Of a stretch of 64,000 nucleotides of DNA, positions 8,051 through 18,214 are shown piece by piece. This DNA is from Caenispirillum salinarum AK4 (lineage in GTDB: Bacteria; Pseudomonadota; Alphaproteobacteria; Rhodospirillales; Rhodospirillaceae): NCBI RefSeq assembly GCF_000315795.1, contig NZ_ANHY01000012.1:1-64000 (forward strand). Direction: 5' to 3'. Under the pieces are notes generated by a model, which saw only the letters and a list, made by a program, of their open reading frames with translations, ran no database searches and was not told the origin of the DNA. The position numbers and the translations under genes are program-made. The first letter of the stretch is position 1; the number at the start of each line of letters is the position of its first letter.

Positions 8051-10546
8051 TCAGACCGTGACGACGCGGACGGCGCACTTCTTGAAGTCCGTCTGCTTGG
8101 AAATGGGATCGGTGGCATCCAGCGTGACCTTGTTGATCAGCACGCGGGCGTCGAACCATGGCACGAAGATCAGGCCTTCGGGCGGGCGGTTGCGGCCGCG
8201 CGTCTCCACCCGCGCGCGGATGGCGCCGCGCCGGCTTTCCACCTGCACCTCGGACCCGCGGCGCAGGCCCCGTCCGCGGGCATCGTCGGGGTGCATGTAG
8301 ACCAGCGCCTGCGGCACCGCCTTGTAGAGCTCGGGCACCCGCATGGTCATGGAGCCAGAGTGCCAGTGCTCCAGCACGCGGCCTGTGACCAGCCACATGT
8401 CGTATTCGTCATCCGGCGGCTCGGCCGGCGGCTCGTAGGGCAGGGCGAAGACGCGGGCCTTGCCGTCCTTGTTGCCGTAGAAATAGTAGTCCTCGCCGTC
8501 GGGGACGTAGGGGTCGTAGGCGGCGTTGAAGCGCCAGCGGGTCTCGTCGGCGTCGACCACCGGCCAGCGCAGGCCGCGGGTGTCGTGGTAGACGTCGAAC
8601 GGCGCCAGGTCGTGCGCCTTGCCCAGGCCGAAGACGCGGTATTCCTCGAAAAGGCCCTTCTGGATGTAGAAGCCGAAGTCCTCGGCCTCGTGATTGCCGA
8701 AGCCCTCCTCGATCTCGTCGTTGGAGTAGCCGGCCACGGTGTCGTTGGCGAACAGCACCTCGAACAGCGTCTTGCCGCGGTACTCGGGGTTCGCGGCCAG
8801 GATGTCCTCGGGCCACACTTCATCGGTGGTGAAGCGCTTGGAGAACTCGGCGAACTGCCAGAGGTCGGACTTGGCCTCGCCGGGGGCGTCGACCAGCTGG
8901 TGCCAGAACTGGGTGCGGCGCTCGGCGTTGCCGTAGGCGCCTTCCTTCTCCACCCACATGGCCGCCGGCAGGATCAGGTCCGCACCCTGGGTGGTGACGG
9001 TGGGGTAGGCGTCCGAGACCACGATGAAGTTGTCGGGATTGCGGTAGCCCATCCAGGTTTCGTTGGCGTTGTTGGGCGCGGCCTGAAGGTTATTGTTGGT
9101 GCTGACCCAGTAGCAGTTCAGCTCGCCGTCCTTCAGCTTGCGGTCCTGGAGGACGGCGTGGTAGCCGGGCTCGGGGTTGAGCAGGCCCTCGGGAATCCGC
9201 CAGATCTTTTCCGCCGTGGCGCGGTGGACGTCGTCGGTGACCACCATGTCGGCGGGCAGGCGGTGGGCGAAGGTGCCCACCTCGCGCGCGGTGCCGCAGG
9301 CCGACGGCTGGCCGGTCAGCGAGAAGGGGCCGTTGCCGGGCTGGCTGATCTTGCCGGTCAGCAGGTGCAGGTTGTAGACGAGGTGGTTGATCCACACGCC
9401 GCGCACGTGCTGGTTCATGCCCATGGTCCACAGCGACATGACCTTGCGGTCGGGGTCGGCGTAGGCCTCGGCCAGGCGCTTGAGCTGGGCCTCGCGCACG
9501 CCGGTCAGCTCGGCGGTGGTTTCCAGCGTGTAGTCCGAGACGAACTGCTTGTAGGTCTCGAAGTCGATTTCCTCGGACCCGGCGGCCTGCCGCGCCATGG
9601 CGGCCTTCATCTGCAGCGGGTGTTCGGGCCGCAGACCGTAGCCGATGTCGGTGTTGCCACGGCGGAAGGTGCAGTGCTTCTGCATCCATTCCTCGTTCAC
9701 GTTGCCCGACTGGATGATGTGGTTGGCGATGTAGTTGGCGATCGCCAGGTCCGTGCCGGGACGGAAGATGATGGCGTCGTCCGACAGGTCCGTGCTGCGC
9801 TGGTGGAAGGTGGACATCACCAGGATTTCGGAATCCGGCTTGCTCAGGCGGCGGTCCGTCAGGCGGGTCCACAGGATGGGGTGCATTTCCGCCATGTTGG
9901 CGCCCCAGAGCACGAAGGTGTCGGCGTGCTCGAAGTCGTCGTAGCAGCCCATGGGCTCGTCGATGCCGAACGCGCGGATGAAGGTCACCGCCGCCGACGC
10001 CATGCAGTGCCGCGCATTGGGGTCCAGGTTGTTGGAGCGGAAGCCCGCGCGCATCAGCTTCGACGCCGCATAGCCTTCCCACACCGTCCACTGGCCGGAG
10101 CCGAACATGCCGATGGCGGTGGGGCCCTTTTCCTCCAGCGTCTTTTTCCACTGGCGCGCCATTTCGTCAAAGGCGCGGTCCCAGGAGACGGGCGTGAACT
10201 CTCCGTCCTTGGCGTATTCGCCGTCACGCATCCGCAGCATGGGCTGTTCCAGCCGGTCGCGGCCGTACATGATCTTGGACAGGAAGTAGCCCTTCACGCA
10301 GTTGAGGCCGCGGTTGACCTCGGCCTTGGTGTCGCCATGGGTGGCGACGACGCGGCCGTCCTTGACGCCCACCATGACGCCGCAGCCGGTGCCGCAGAAG
10401 CGGCAGGGTGCCTTGTTCCACTTGACCTCCAGTTCCTCGCGCGAGACCAGGGGCTGCGCGCTGGCTGGAAACGACACGTTGGCGACGGCCGCCGCCGCGG
10501 CTGCGGCCTTGGCCTTCAGGTAGTCACGCCGCGAAAACCCGGTCAT
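8051..10546 (-). CDS. napA: periplasmic nitrate reductase catalytic subunit NapA
   Basis: Mo-bis-MGD enzyme reducing nitrate to nitrite in the periplasm (831 aa, normal length). A twin-arginine signal SRRDYLKA is at residues 5-12. The [4Fe-4S] cysteines are in [13 protein letters not shown] with a fourth in GLNCVKGY. The molybdenum-ligand cysteine is in [10 protein letters not shown]-terminal MGD-binding segments such as [16 protein letters not shown] are intact. ATG 10546 begins the TAT signal and overlaps the napD stop; the frame stays open further upstream but that part overlaps napD and napF and is not protein-like. Confidence 0.97.
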   Translation of the reverse strand: MTGFSRRDYLKAKAAAAAAAVANVSFPASAQPLVSREELEVKWNKAPCRFCGTGCGVMVGVKDGRVVATHGDTKAEVNRGLNCVKGYFLSKIMYGRDRLEQPMLRMRDGEYAKDGEFTPVSWDRAFDEMARQWKKTLEEKGPTAIGMFGSGQWTVWEGYAASKLMRAGFRSNNLDPNARHCMASAAVTFIRAFGIDEPMGCYDDFEHADTFVLWGANMAEMHPILWTRLTDRRLSKPDSEILVMSTFHQRSTDLSDDAIIFRPGTDLAIANYIANHIIQSGNVNEEWMQKHCTFRRGNTDIGYGLRPEHPLQMKAAMARQAAGSEEIDFETYKQFVSDYTLETTAELTGVREAQLKRLAEAYADPDRKVMSLWTMGMNQHVRGVWINHLVYNLHLLTGKISQPGNGPFSLTGQPSACGTAREVGTFAHRLPADMVVTDDVHRATAEKIWRIPEGLLNPEPGYHAVLQDRKLKDGELNCYWVSTNNNLQAAPNNANETWMGYRNPDNFIVVSDAYPTVTTQGADLILPAAMWVEKEGAYGNAERRTQFWHQLVDAPGEAKSDLWQFAEFSKRFTTDEVWPEDILAANPEYRGKTLFEVLFANDTVAGYSNDEIEEGFGNHEAEDFGFYIQKGLFEEYRVFGLGKAHDLAPFDVYHDTRGLRWPVVDADETRWRFNAAYDPYVPDGEDYYFYGNKDGKARVFALPYEPPAEPPDDEYDMWLVTGRVLEHWHSGSMTMRVPELYKAVPQALVYMHPDDARGRGLRRGSEVQVESRRGAIRARVETRGRNRPPEGLIFVPWFDARVLINKVTLDATDPISKQTDFKKCAVRVVTV

Positions 10547-10863
10547 GGCGCGGTTCCTCCCTCGCTGGGCTGCTGTTCTGGTTCGGTGGTGCCGCCGGCG
10601 ACGTCCCGCTCCAGGGCGTCCAGCGGTTCGAAGTGGTGGTAGATGAGCGACACCGACATGACACCGTCCATCAGCGCGATGGCGTCCAGGCGCTCGACGA
10701 TGGCGTGCTCGGTCTCTGTCTCCAGGGTCGCCACCAGCTTGCCGCCCTCGGCCACCGGGATTTCCACGCCCGGCATGGTGCGCGTGATGCGCTCGCATAC
10801 GGCGTCGGCGGTGTGGGGCTGGGCGTGAATGATGGCGCTGGAGATGTGGACGCAGTCCTTCAT
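10543..10863 (-). CDS. napD: NapD chaperone for the NapA signal peptide
   Basis: Cytoplasmic chaperone of 106 residues that binds the NapA TAT peptide. It shows the family start [11 protein letters not shown] and the ferredoxin-like core with [10 protein letters not shown] and [12 protein letters not shown]. The last ~25 residues (after FEPLD) are an extension beyond the usual length and look disordered. It overlaps napF at its start and napA at its end by 4 bp each. Confidence 0.93.
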   Translation of the reverse strand: MKDCVHISSAIIHAQPHTADAVCERITRTMPGVEIPVAEGGKLVATLETETEHAIVERLDAIALMDGVMSVSLIYHHFEPLDALERDVAGGTTEPEQQPSEGGTAP

Positions 10864-11384
10864 GCCGGGGCTCCTTCCAGTGGATGGATGGCGATGGCGT
10901 CCGCCGGACAGACGGAGACGCAGGCCCCGCAGGCGGTGCAGGCGTCGAGGTCGAGGCTGGGTCGGGGGGCGCCGCCGCGCACCAGGGCGAAGCGGATGGC
11001 GCGTTCCGGGCAGGCGTCGCCGCAGCTCTGGCACATGACGCCGGCCTCGGCCAGGCAGCTTGCGCCGATGGAGACCAGCGCCGCGAACGGAGGCGTAGCG
11101 GCGGAATCGGGGTCGGGCGCGGCGAAAACGCCCTTCGAGCAGGCCGTGGCGCAATCACCACAGAAGGTGCACTCGCCGCTGCCGTTGCGGAAATCCACTT
11201 CGGGGAAACCGCCCGTACCGACCTTGAGAATGCCTTCCGGGCATGCCGTCAGGCAGTCGCCGCAGCGCGTGCAGCGGTCGGCGATGTCGTCCTCCCGCGC
11301 CCATGGCGGGCGCAGGGGCGGCGGTGTGTCGGGTTTCCTCAGGCCAAGCAGGCGGCGGCGCCCAAGACTGGGGGATCCGGACAT
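10860..11384 (-). CDS. napF: ferredoxin-type protein NapF
   Basis: Cytoplasmic iron-sulphur protein (174 aa) thought to help NapA maturation. Cysteine clusters: [41 protein letters not shown] and [15 protein letters not shown]. Positioned between napE (12 bp upstream) and napD (overlap). Confidence 0.92.
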   Translation of the reverse strand: MSGSPSLGRRRLLGLRKPDTPPPLRPPWAREDDIADRCTRCGDCLTACPEGILKVGTGGFPEVDFRNGSGECTFCGDCATACSKGVFAAPDPDSAATPPFAALVSIGASCLAEAGVMCQSCGDACPERAIRFALVRGGAPRPSLDLDACTACGACVSVCPADAIAIHPLEGAPA

Positions 11385-11396
11385 GGCGCCGGCCTC

Positions 11397-11582
11397 CTAT
11401 ACCGGATAGTCCGGCGGGCCCGGCGGACCGGTGATGGATTGGTACATCCAGATGACGAAGCCGGTGCCGGAGACGACACCGACGGCGATGACGGGCCAGA
11501 TCAGGATGGCAAGGAAGATGAAGGCAAAGATCTCGCGGCGTCGGTCCTGGCTCTTGGTCGCCGTTTCCGTTTCAGTAGACAT
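11397..11582 (-). CDS. napE: NapE small membrane protein
   Basis: 61-residue protein with one strong transmembrane helix (about 20-48, FAFIFLAILIWPVIAVGVVSG) and the family pattern ending GPPGPP. NapE is the customary first gene of alphaproteobacterial nap operons; its function is unsettled. A 100-bp gap separates it from the pflA stop. That gap shows no complete FNR palindrome. Confidence 0.9.
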   Translation of the reverse strand: MSTETETATKSQDRRREIFAFIFLAILIWPVIAVGVVSGTGFVIWMYQSITGPPGPPDYPV

Positions 11583-11682
11583 GACAACAACCCTCCCTGC
11601 CCATCAACAGGGCAGGGCGTGCGAGCGTTGCGGATGATCTGTATTTCGAAAATTACGGGCATCTAATGGACGCATGTGCCAA

Positions 11683-12447
11683 TCAATGCGTCGTCAGCCC
11701 TTGCGCGCGAAAGATCTCGCGCACCCGCTCCGCCTCCTCGGGGGTGGGCGGCTGCGTATCGGCCAGCGGATAGGCCATGCTCAACTGCGCCCACTTGTAG
11801 GCGCCCATGTCGTGGTAGGGCAGCACGTCCACCCGCTCCACGGTACCGAGGCCGGCGGCGAACTCGGCCAGTCCCTCGATTTCTGCCGTGATGTCCGTCA
11901 GGCCGGGCACCAGCACGTAGCGCAGCCAGATGGGCTTGCCCATGGCGGCCAGGCGCTCGGCGAATTCCAGGGTCGGACGCAGGGGCGCGCCCGTCAGGCT
12001 CTGATAGGTCTCTTCCGAGAAGGCCTTGATGTCCAGCAGCACGAGGTCCGTCTCCGCCAGCAGGGCGTCGTCGGCGTGGCTGCCGAGGAACCCCGAGGTG
12101 TCGAGCGCCGTGTGCAGGCCGAGCGCCTTGGCGCCGTGCAGCACGGCGCGGCAAAACGCCGGCTGCACCAGCGGCTCGCCGCCGCTCAAGGTCACGCCGC
12201 CGTGGGCCCGCTTGAGGAACGGCGCATACGACGCGATCTCGGCGACGACGGCGTCGGACGTCTCGCGGTGGCCGTCGTGCATGTGCCAACTGTCGGGGTT
12301 GTGGCAGTAGCGGCAGCGCAGCGGGCAGCCCGACAGGAACAGGACGTAGCGCAGGCCCGGCCCGTCCACCGTGCCGCCGGTTTCGGTCGAGTGAACCCAG
12401 CCGACGACGGAGGGAACGGGCTTGCCCTGACCGCTAGTGTTTGGCAT
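11683..12447 (-). CDS. pflA: pyruvate formate-lyase activating enzyme
   Basis: Radical-SAM enzyme (254 aa) that installs the glycyl radical on PflB. The cluster motif C-x3-C-x2-C is visible as [11 protein letters not shown], preceded by [17 protein letters not shown], and the SAM-binding GGEP in [13 protein letters not shown]. Start at 12447 gives a 14-bp overlap with pflB; an upstream in-frame start at 12471 is possible. Same strand and order as pflB then nap. Confidence 0.93.
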   Translation of the reverse strand: MPNTSGQGKPVPSVVGWVHSTETGGTVDGPGLRYVLFLSGCPLRCRYCHNPDSWHMHDGHRETSDAVVAEIASYAPFLKRAHGGVTLSGGEPLVQPAFCRAVLHGAKALGLHTALDTSGFLGSHADDALLAETDLVLLDIKAFSEETYQSLTGAPLRPTLEFAERLAAMGKPIWLRYVLVPGLTDITAEIEGLAEFAAGLGTVERVDVLPYHDMGAYKWAQLSMAYPLADTQPPTPEEAERVREIFRAQGLTTH

Positions 12448-14719
12448 GGAAGGTCCGGTTGATGACGTCAAGCTGCTGCTCCCGCGTCAGCTTCACGAAG
12501 TTCACGGCATAGCCCGAAACCCGGATGGTCAGTTGCGGGTACAGTTCCGGGTGGTCCATGGCGTGCAGCAGGGTCTCCTTGTCGAAGACGTTGACGTTGA
12601 TGTGGTGGCCGCCGGCGCCGACGTAGCCGTCGAGCATGCCCGTCAGGTTGGCGATGCGCTCCTCCTCCGTCGCGCCCAGGGCCGAGGGCACGATGGTGAA
12701 GGTGTAGGAAATGCCGTCCTGGGCGTGTTCGTAGGGCAGCTTGGCGACGCTCGCCATGGAGGCCAGCGCGCCCTTGTGGTCGCGCCCGTGCATGGGATTG
12801 GCACCGGGCGCGAAGGGCTCGCCCGCCTTGCGGCCGTCGGGGGTGGAGCCGGTCTTCTTGCCGTAGACCACGTTGGACGTGATGGTCAGCACCGATTGCG
12901 TCGGCACGGCATCGCGATAGGCCTTCTGCTTGCGCAGGACGCCCATGAAGGTCTCCACCAGCCACACGGCGATGTCGTCGACGCGGGCGTCGTTGTTGCC
13001 GAAGGCGGGATAGTCGCCCTCCACCCGGAAGTCGGTGGCAAGGCCGCGGTCGTCGCGCACCACCGTCACGCGGGCGTGCCGGATGGCCGACAGGCTGTCG
13101 GCGACCACCGACAGGCCGGCGATGCCGCAGGCCATGGTGCGCAGGACGTCGCGGTCGTGCAGGGCCATCTCCAGCCGTTCGTACATGTACTTGTCATGCA
13201 TGAAGTGAATGGCGTTCAGCGCGTTCATGTAGACGCGCGCCAGCCACTCCATCATGGGCAGCAGTCTCTCCACCACGGCGTCGTAGTCCAGAACGTCGTC
13301 GGTGATGGGCGCGAAGGCCGGCGCCACCTGGTCGCCCGACACCTCGTCGCGGCCGTCGTTGATGGCGTACAGCAGCGCCTTGGCCAGGTTGGCGCGGGCG
13401 CCGAAGAACTGCATCTGCTTGCCGATGCGCATGGCCGAGACGCAGCAGGCGATGCCGTAGTCGTCGCCCCAGTAGGGCCGCATCAGGTCGTCGTTCTCGT
13501 ACTGCACGGAACTGGACTTGATGGAGGTCTCGGCACAGAAGTCCTTGAAGCCCTGCGGCAGGCGCTCCGACCACAGGACCGTCAGGTTGGGCTCGGGCGC
13601 AGGCCCCAGGTTGTGGAGGGTCTGCAACATGCGGAAGCTGGACCGCGTGACCAGCGGGCGGCCGTCGAGCGCCATGCCGCCCAGGCATTCGGTCACCCAG
13701 GTGGGGTCGCCGGAAAACAGTTCGTCGTACTCGGGCGTGCGCAGGAAGCGCACCATGCGCAGCTTGATGACGAACTGGTCGATCAGTTCCTGCGCCTCGG
13801 CCTCGGTCAGGGTGCCCTCGGCCATGTCGCGCTGGATGTAGATGTCCAGGAAGCTGGAGACACGGCCCAGCGACATGGCCGCGCCGTTTGCCTCCTTGAT
13901 GGACGCCAGGTAGGCGAGGTAGGTCCACTGCACCGCTTCCCGCGCCGTGGCGGCGGGGCGGGACAGGTCGAAGCCGTAGATGGCGCCCAGCTCCTTCAGC
14001 TCCTCAAGCGCCCGGATCTGCTCGGCGATCTCCTCGCGCAGGCGCAGGACGGCTTCGTCCAGGACGGTCACGTCCAGCGATCCCATCTGGTCGCGCTTGT
14101 CGGCGATCAGGCGGTCGGCACCGTAGAGGGTCAGGCGGCGGTAGTCGCCGATGATGCGGCCGCGGCCGTAGGCGTCGGGCAGGCCGGTGATCAGGCCCGA
14201 CTTGCGGCAGCGCAGGACCTCGTCGGTGTAGACGTCGAAGACGCCGTCGTTGTGGGTCTTGCGCAGGCCGGGAAACACCTCCTTCAGGCGCGGCGACGGC
14301 GTGAAGCCGTAGGCCTCCAGCCCGGTCTTGACCATGCGCCAGCCGCCGAACGGCATGATCGCCCGCTTGAGCGGCTTGTCGGTCTGAAGGCCGACGATCA
14401 CCTCCAGGTCGCGGTCGACGTAGGCGGCCGGGTGCGCGGTGATGGACGACACCATTTCGGTGTCGGCATCCAGCACATGGCCCTTGGCGGCGCGCTCCTG
14501 CCGGAGAAGGTCGGACACCTTGTCCCACAGGGCGGCGGTGCGCTCCGTCGCCCCCGCCAGGAAGCCGGCCTCGCCCTCGTACGGCGTGACGTTGCCGAGG
14601 ATGAAATCGCGCAGGTTGATCTCGCGCTGCCAAGTTCCCGGCGTGAAGCCGCGCCACGGGTCCTCGGCGGTCGCACGTTGTTCGGTGTCGGAACGGAGGG
14701 ACATCGCTGCGGTATTCAT
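12434..14719 (-). CDS. pflB: formate C-acetyltransferase (pyruvate formate-lyase)
   Basis: Glycyl-radical enzyme converting pyruvate and CoA to acetyl-CoA and formate under anoxia (761 aa, full length). The adjacent catalytic cysteines are in [13 protein letters not shown] and the glycyl loop near the C terminus is RVSGYAVNF, so it is true PFL rather than a diol dehydratase or other relative. The adjacent pflA supports this. PFL is not universal in alphaproteobacteria, and its position directly upstream of nap is unusual. It starts a same-strand run that continues into napE. Confidence 0.96.
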   Translation of the reverse strand: MNTAAMSLRSDTEQRATAEDPWRGFTPGTWQREINLRDFILGNVTPYEGEAGFLAGATERTAALWDKVSDLLRQERAAKGHVLDADTEMVSSITAHPAAYVDRDLEVIVGLQTDKPLKRAIMPFGGWRMVKTGLEAYGFTPSPRLKEVFPGLRKTHNDGVFDVYTDEVLRCRKSGLITGLPDAYGRGRIIGDYRRLTLYGADRLIADKRDQMGSLDVTVLDEAVLRLREEIAEQIRALEELKELGAIYGFDLSRPAATAREAVQWTYLAYLASIKEANGAAMSLGRVSSFLDIYIQRDMAEGTLTEAEAQELIDQFVIKLRMVRFLRTPEYDELFSGDPTWVTECLGGMALDGRPLVTRSSFRMLQTLHNLGPAPEPNLTVLWSERLPQGFKDFCAETSIKSSSVQYENDDLMRPYWGDDYGIACCVSAMRIGKQMQFFGARANLAKALLYAINDGRDEVSGDQVAPAFAPITDDVLDYDAVVERLLPMMEWLARVYMNALNAIHFMHDKYMYERLEMALHDRDVLRTMACGIAGLSVVADSLSAIRHARVTVVRDDRGLATDFRVEGDYPAFGNNDARVDDIAVWLVETFMGVLRKQKAYRDAVPTQSVLTITSNVVYGKKTGSTPDGRKAGEPFAPGANPMHGRDHKGALASMASVAKLPYEHAQDGISYTFTIVPSALGATEEERIANLTGMLDGYVGAGGHHINVNVFDKETLLHAMDHPELYPQLTIRVSGYAVNFVKLTREQQLDVINRTFHAKH

Positions 14720-15069
14720 GATCGGTCCTTGCGCAAAGAGGGGCCGCGACCTGCTCCGGCCGTGCGGCGCAGCCTTCCCGGTAGCTTTCCAACGGCCGTT
14801 CCGGGGCGGCGTTCTCGGACTAAAGGTTTACTACACCAGGGAACGGCCATGAAGCGGTATCGATCCCACACTAACCCGAACCCGCCGACGAAAAATGAGA
14901 AGAAACAGTGATATAGACCGCGGTCCCCGAGTTTCATGGTGCTGTCATGCGCCACGCGCAGCACATCCCGACAAAGTGCGCTGAACCGCCGGCTCGGGAC
15001 GCTCCCTGAACGGACCTGGTGGTTCGACCGTTGGGTCTCAACTGCGACCAGCGTGCAGGGGAGAAGGTC
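14720..15069. other. divergent intergenic region pflB / propeller gene
   Basis: 350 bp with no supported gene. It must hold the pflB promoter (leftward) and the promoter of the 15070 gene (rightward). 14823-14932 is noticeably less GC-rich and includes a TATAGA element at 14912-14917 on the plus strand. I looked for an FNR palindrome (TTGAT-N4-ATCAA) and did not find one. Confidence 0.5.
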
Positions 15070-17064
15070 ATGCAGGGTGCTCCTCTTGTCGCCGCCCTCG
15101 TTTCGGGACTTGTTGCCGCATCGGGCCCGGCCGCGGCCGAGATGGTCTATCTGCACCAGGAGGGCGACAGCCGCCGTGTCGCCCTCGCCAAGGATGACGG
15201 AACGCTGGTCCGTCTTCTCACCCCGGCGGATCAACAGGCCTACCACCCCGAGATCAGCGCCGACGGGCGTCACGTCGCCTATTCCATCGGCACCATCACG
15301 CGCGAGCGGGTGGACGTGGCGATCCATGTTCAGGACCTGGAGACGGGCGACGTGGAGGTCTGGACGCCGTCGGGCGATCAGTACATCCACGCGGAGTTCT
15401 CGGGCGACGGCCGGTGGCTGGCCTACAGCGGTCCTGTCGGCGCCGAGGGAACGGACGGTGGCGCGCCGCGGCAGGCCATCAGCCTGATCGACCTGCACGC
15501 CGCCCGCGCCGCCGGCCCGGCGCGCACCGAGGTCCGCGACGGGCGGACTTGGCGCTATTACGAGCCGGCGGTGGAGACCCTGCCGGGCGAGGCCGACGCC
15601 TTCTTCCCGGCCCTGGCGGCCAACGGGGGCTTCGTCGTCTATCACCGCACGCACGACACCAGGAGCCATGAAACGGCCAAGGAACTGGTCCTGTACGACC
15701 GCCGCGACGGCTCCACCAGGCGGCTGACGGAGGCGGGCGGCCACGCCATGGTTCCGTCGCTGTCGTGGGACGACCGCACCGTGGCCTTCGCGTCGACCGA
15801 AACAGGTCAGTGGGACGTCCACGTCATCGACCTGTGGACCGATGAGCGGTGGCGCGTGACCGACACGCCGGAGAAGGAATTCACGCCCGTCTTCGCTCCC
15901 GACGGCAGCATCACCTACACCCGCATTGCGGATGGCGATGCGCCGGAACTCGACCTCTACCGCATTGCGGCGGAACAGGTGTTCGACAGGGAAAAGGCCG
16001 CGCAGCCGACGCCTTTCGTCGCCGAGCCGCAGGTGGCCGAGTACATTCCCGCCTTCAGCGGCGCGACGGACCTGGTGATGGAGCAGGTCGCGGAACTGCC
16101 GGAGCCTGCGCGGTCCTCCTTCGGAGCCGCCACCCACAAGGGCAAGGTCTACGTCGCCGGCGGTCACCAGGGCGCCGAGCACCGCTACCCGCCGGAATCC
16201 TTTCTCGATCGCCTGGACATCTACGACCCGAAGACCGGAACGTGGCGCCAGGGGGCTTCCATGAGCGTGCCTCGGCACGGGTTCGAGATGGTGGCGCACG
16301 ACGGCTATCTCTACGCCTTCGGCGGGTTCGCCTACTCGGCCGAGCATGATCCCGGCTGGCGGTCGCTCGACATCATCGAACGCTACGACATCGCCGCCGA
16401 CCGGTGGGAGGTTCTGGACGCGCGCCTGCCGCGGCCCCGGTCCTCGAACGTGGCCGCGGCCGTGGGAGACACGGTGTTCCTGATCGGCGGCTGGGACAGC
16501 ACGCCCCAATCACCAGGGGACAAGGAGGGTGACTTCCACGCCGAGATCGACGTGTTCGACCTGAAGTCCGAAACGGCGTCCGTCTCCGAGCACAGGCTGC
16601 CCGACCCGTTGCGGCGGGCTTTCACCGGCGTCGTCGACGACGGTCGGATCATCGTGCTGGGAGGCATCACGCAGGGGCGGTCGCACTTCGATTGGGTGGA
16701 CCGCGCCAGCGCCTTCAATCCCGCCACCGGCGCATGGAGCGACCTTGCGCCGCTGCCATTCCCCACCTTCGCGCCTGGGGCCGGCGTGTACGGCGGCACG
16801 CTCCATCTGTTCGGCGGCATGACGCCCAACGGCCGGTACCGCAACACCATCTATGCGCTCGACCTGTCGTCTCCCGACGCCTGGGCGAACACGGGACGCT
16901 ATCTGGCGGAGGAAAAGGGGTTTCCGATCGTCTCGCGCCATCCGGATGGGGGGCTGCTCATCATGGGCGGTCACAGCTACGGTTATGAGGACGGCGCCCG
17001 CACCGACAGCCCCGTCGCCACCGTGACGCGCGTGCGCTCCACTGCCGCCGACGATGCGCAATAG
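15070..17064 (+). CDS. secreted TolB-like / kelch double beta-propeller protein
   Basis: 664 residues with a signal peptide (cleavage near PAAAE, about residue 24). The N-terminal half carries TolB/WD40-like blades with recurrent D-G-x-x-V-A-F/Y-x-S segments (for example ISADGRHVAYSIG, LSWDDRTVAFAST). The C-terminal half from about residue 335 carries kelch blades (GKVYVAGGHQG, GYLYAFGGFAY, DTVFLIGGWD, GTLHLFGGMTP). Probably a periplasmic or surface scaffold; no catalytic site is seen. Start 15070 follows GGGGAGAAGG. Faces away from pflB and converges with the DUF1513 gene. Confidence 0.8.
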   Translation: MQGAPLVAALVSGLVAASGPAAAEMVYLHQEGDSRRVALAKDDGTLVRLLTPADQQAYHPEISADGRHVAYSIGTITRERVDVAIHVQDLETGDVEVWTPSGDQYIHAEFSGDGRWLAYSGPVGAEGTDGGAPRQAISLIDLHAARAAGPARTEVRDGRTWRYYEPAVETLPGEADAFFPALAANGGFVVYHRTHDTRSHETAKELVLYDRRDGSTRRLTEAGGHAMVPSLSWDDRTVAFASTETGQWDVHVIDLWTDERWRVTDTPEKEFTPVFAPDGSITYTRIADGDAPELDLYRIAAEQVFDREKAAQPTPFVAEPQVAEYIPAFSGATDLVMEQVAELPEPARSSFGAATHKGKVYVAGGHQGAEHRYPPESFLDRLDIYDPKTGTWRQGASMSVPRHGFEMVAHDGYLYAFGGFAYSAEHDPGWRSLDIIERYDIAADRWEVLDARLPRPRSSNVAAAVGDTVFLIGGWDSTPQSPGDKEGDFHAEIDVFDLKSETASVSEHRLPDPLRRAFTGVVDDGRIIVLGGITQGRSHFDWVDRASAFNPATGAWSDLAPLPFPTFAPGAGVYGGTLHLFGGMTPNGRYRNTIYALDLSSPDAWANTGRYLAEEKGFPIVSRHPDGGLLIMGGHSYGYEDGARTDSPVATVTRVRSTAADDAQ

Positions 17065-17088
17065 GGCGCGGGACCCGGTCCAGCGCCG

Positions 17089-18210
17089 TCAGCCGCGCAG
17101 TGTCAGGTGGTTGTCCCATCGGCGGTCGTCGGGCATGGCGGGCAGGGCAGCGGCGCCGCCGCTCTCCCAGCGCCAGGCGCCGCCGGCGCCGCTGGTGATG
17201 ACGAAGCCGGCTCCCTTGGGCGCGGGCGCGACGCCGCAGCCGTCGGCAACGTCCGTCGAGCCCAGGAAGCCCTTGGCCTCCAGGTCCCAGAACGTCACCA
17301 GCCCGCCGCGCGGAGCCGAGACGGCGGCGATCGAGCCCGACGGGTCGACCGTGGCACTGCCGCAGTAGTTCCGCATCCGGCCCTGGACGGCATCGGGAGC
17401 GGCGAGAAGGCTCAGGTCCGCCCCGCGCTCGTGCATGGCGACCAGCGGCGGCGTGCGGTCGGCCGGGCCCTGCCACTGCTGGACGCAGAGCACGCGGCCC
17501 TGCGGCGTCACGGCGAGATGGCGCATGCTGTTCAAATTCAGCGCCTCGGGCTGGCGCGCCTGCTCCAGCACCCGGCCGTCACTGGCGTCCAGGTAGGTGA
17601 GCGAGGGGTCCATGGTGTCCAGGTTCAGCTTGACCCGGGCCATGTCCGGGTGTGTGCGGATGCCGCCGTTGGCGACGACGAGCGTCCGGCCGTCGGGCAT
17701 AAGGCGCATGTCGTGCGGGCCGATGCCGCCGCTGTTCATTTCCCCGATGCGGCGGAAACCGTCGGTCGCGTCGTAGACGCCGATGATGCCGGCGGCCTCC
17801 TCGTCATAGGCGTTCTCGGTGACGTACAGCAGGCCGCCGTCGGCGCTGAAGGTGCCGTGGCCGTAGAAATGGCGGCCCGGGACGGAGTCGATGGTGCGCA
17901 GCACGCGGTTCTCGGCCACGCTCGCGATCACCACGAACCGGCCGGGCCGGCGCGCGAAGACCGCCACCGTGTCGCCATCGGGATGCAGGGTGCAGCCGTG
18001 GGCGCGATCAGGCACGGCAATGTCCATGACCACCGTGCCGTCGGCCGTGAAGGCGGAGAACCGATGCCCGCCGTCGCGCCCGGTGTTGGCGCTGAGGTAG
18101 AGGCCACGATCCTCAGCCGCGGACAGGCGGCGCAAGGGCAGGGCGGCGGTCATCATGCCGGCGGCTCCAACGGCCCCGGCGGTGAGCAGGGAGCGGCGGC
18201 TCAGCGGCAT
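17089..18210 (-). CDS. DUF1513 beta-propeller protein of the imelysin cluster
   Basis: 373 residues with an N-terminal export signal containing SRRSLLTAGAVGAAG (possibly TAT). The body shows propeller-like repeats (HGCTLHPDGDTVAVFARRP, FSADGGLLYVTEN, HDMRLMPDGRTLVVANGGI). Family DUF1513 proteins usually lie beside imelysin and di-haem oxidoreductase genes, as here, and are thought to take part in iron acquisition; the exact role is unknown. Last gene of the leftward cluster, 4 bp after the second imelysin gene. Confidence 0.82.
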   Translation of the reverse strand: MPLSRRSLLTAGAVGAAGMMTAALPLRRLSAAEDRGLYLSANTGRDGGHRFSAFTADGTVVMDIAVPDRAHGCTLHPDGDTVAVFARRPGRFVVIASVAENRVLRTIDSVPGRHFYGHGTFSADGGLLYVTENAYDEEAAGIIGVYDATDGFRRIGEMNSGGIGPHDMRLMPDGRTLVVANGGIRTHPDMARVKLNLDTMDPSLTYLDASDGRVLEQARQPEALNLNSMRHLAVTPQGRVLCVQQWQGPADRTPPLVAMHERGADLSLLAAPDAVQGRMRNYCGSATVDPSGSIAAVSAPRGGLVTFWDLEAKGFLGSTDVADGCGVAPAPKGAGFVITSGAGGAWRWESGGAAALPAMPDDRRWDNHLTLRG

Positions 18211-18214
18211 GGCG

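Noticed and set aside
7631-10642. Open frame of about 1000 codons on the plus strand across the nap genes
   Set aside because: It is antisense to napB and napA, which have full domain signatures. Its translation is Gly/Val/His-rich with no motif, as expected for GC-rich antisense frames.
11673-11690. TTGAT half-site near the pflA end as an FNR box for napE
   Set aside because: Only one half matches; the other half (ACATG) does not, and it overlaps the pflA coding end.
12437-14911. Open frame of over 800 codons on the plus strand across pflB
   Set aside because: Antisense to a clear pyruvate formate-lyase; composition is the usual codon-bias shadow.
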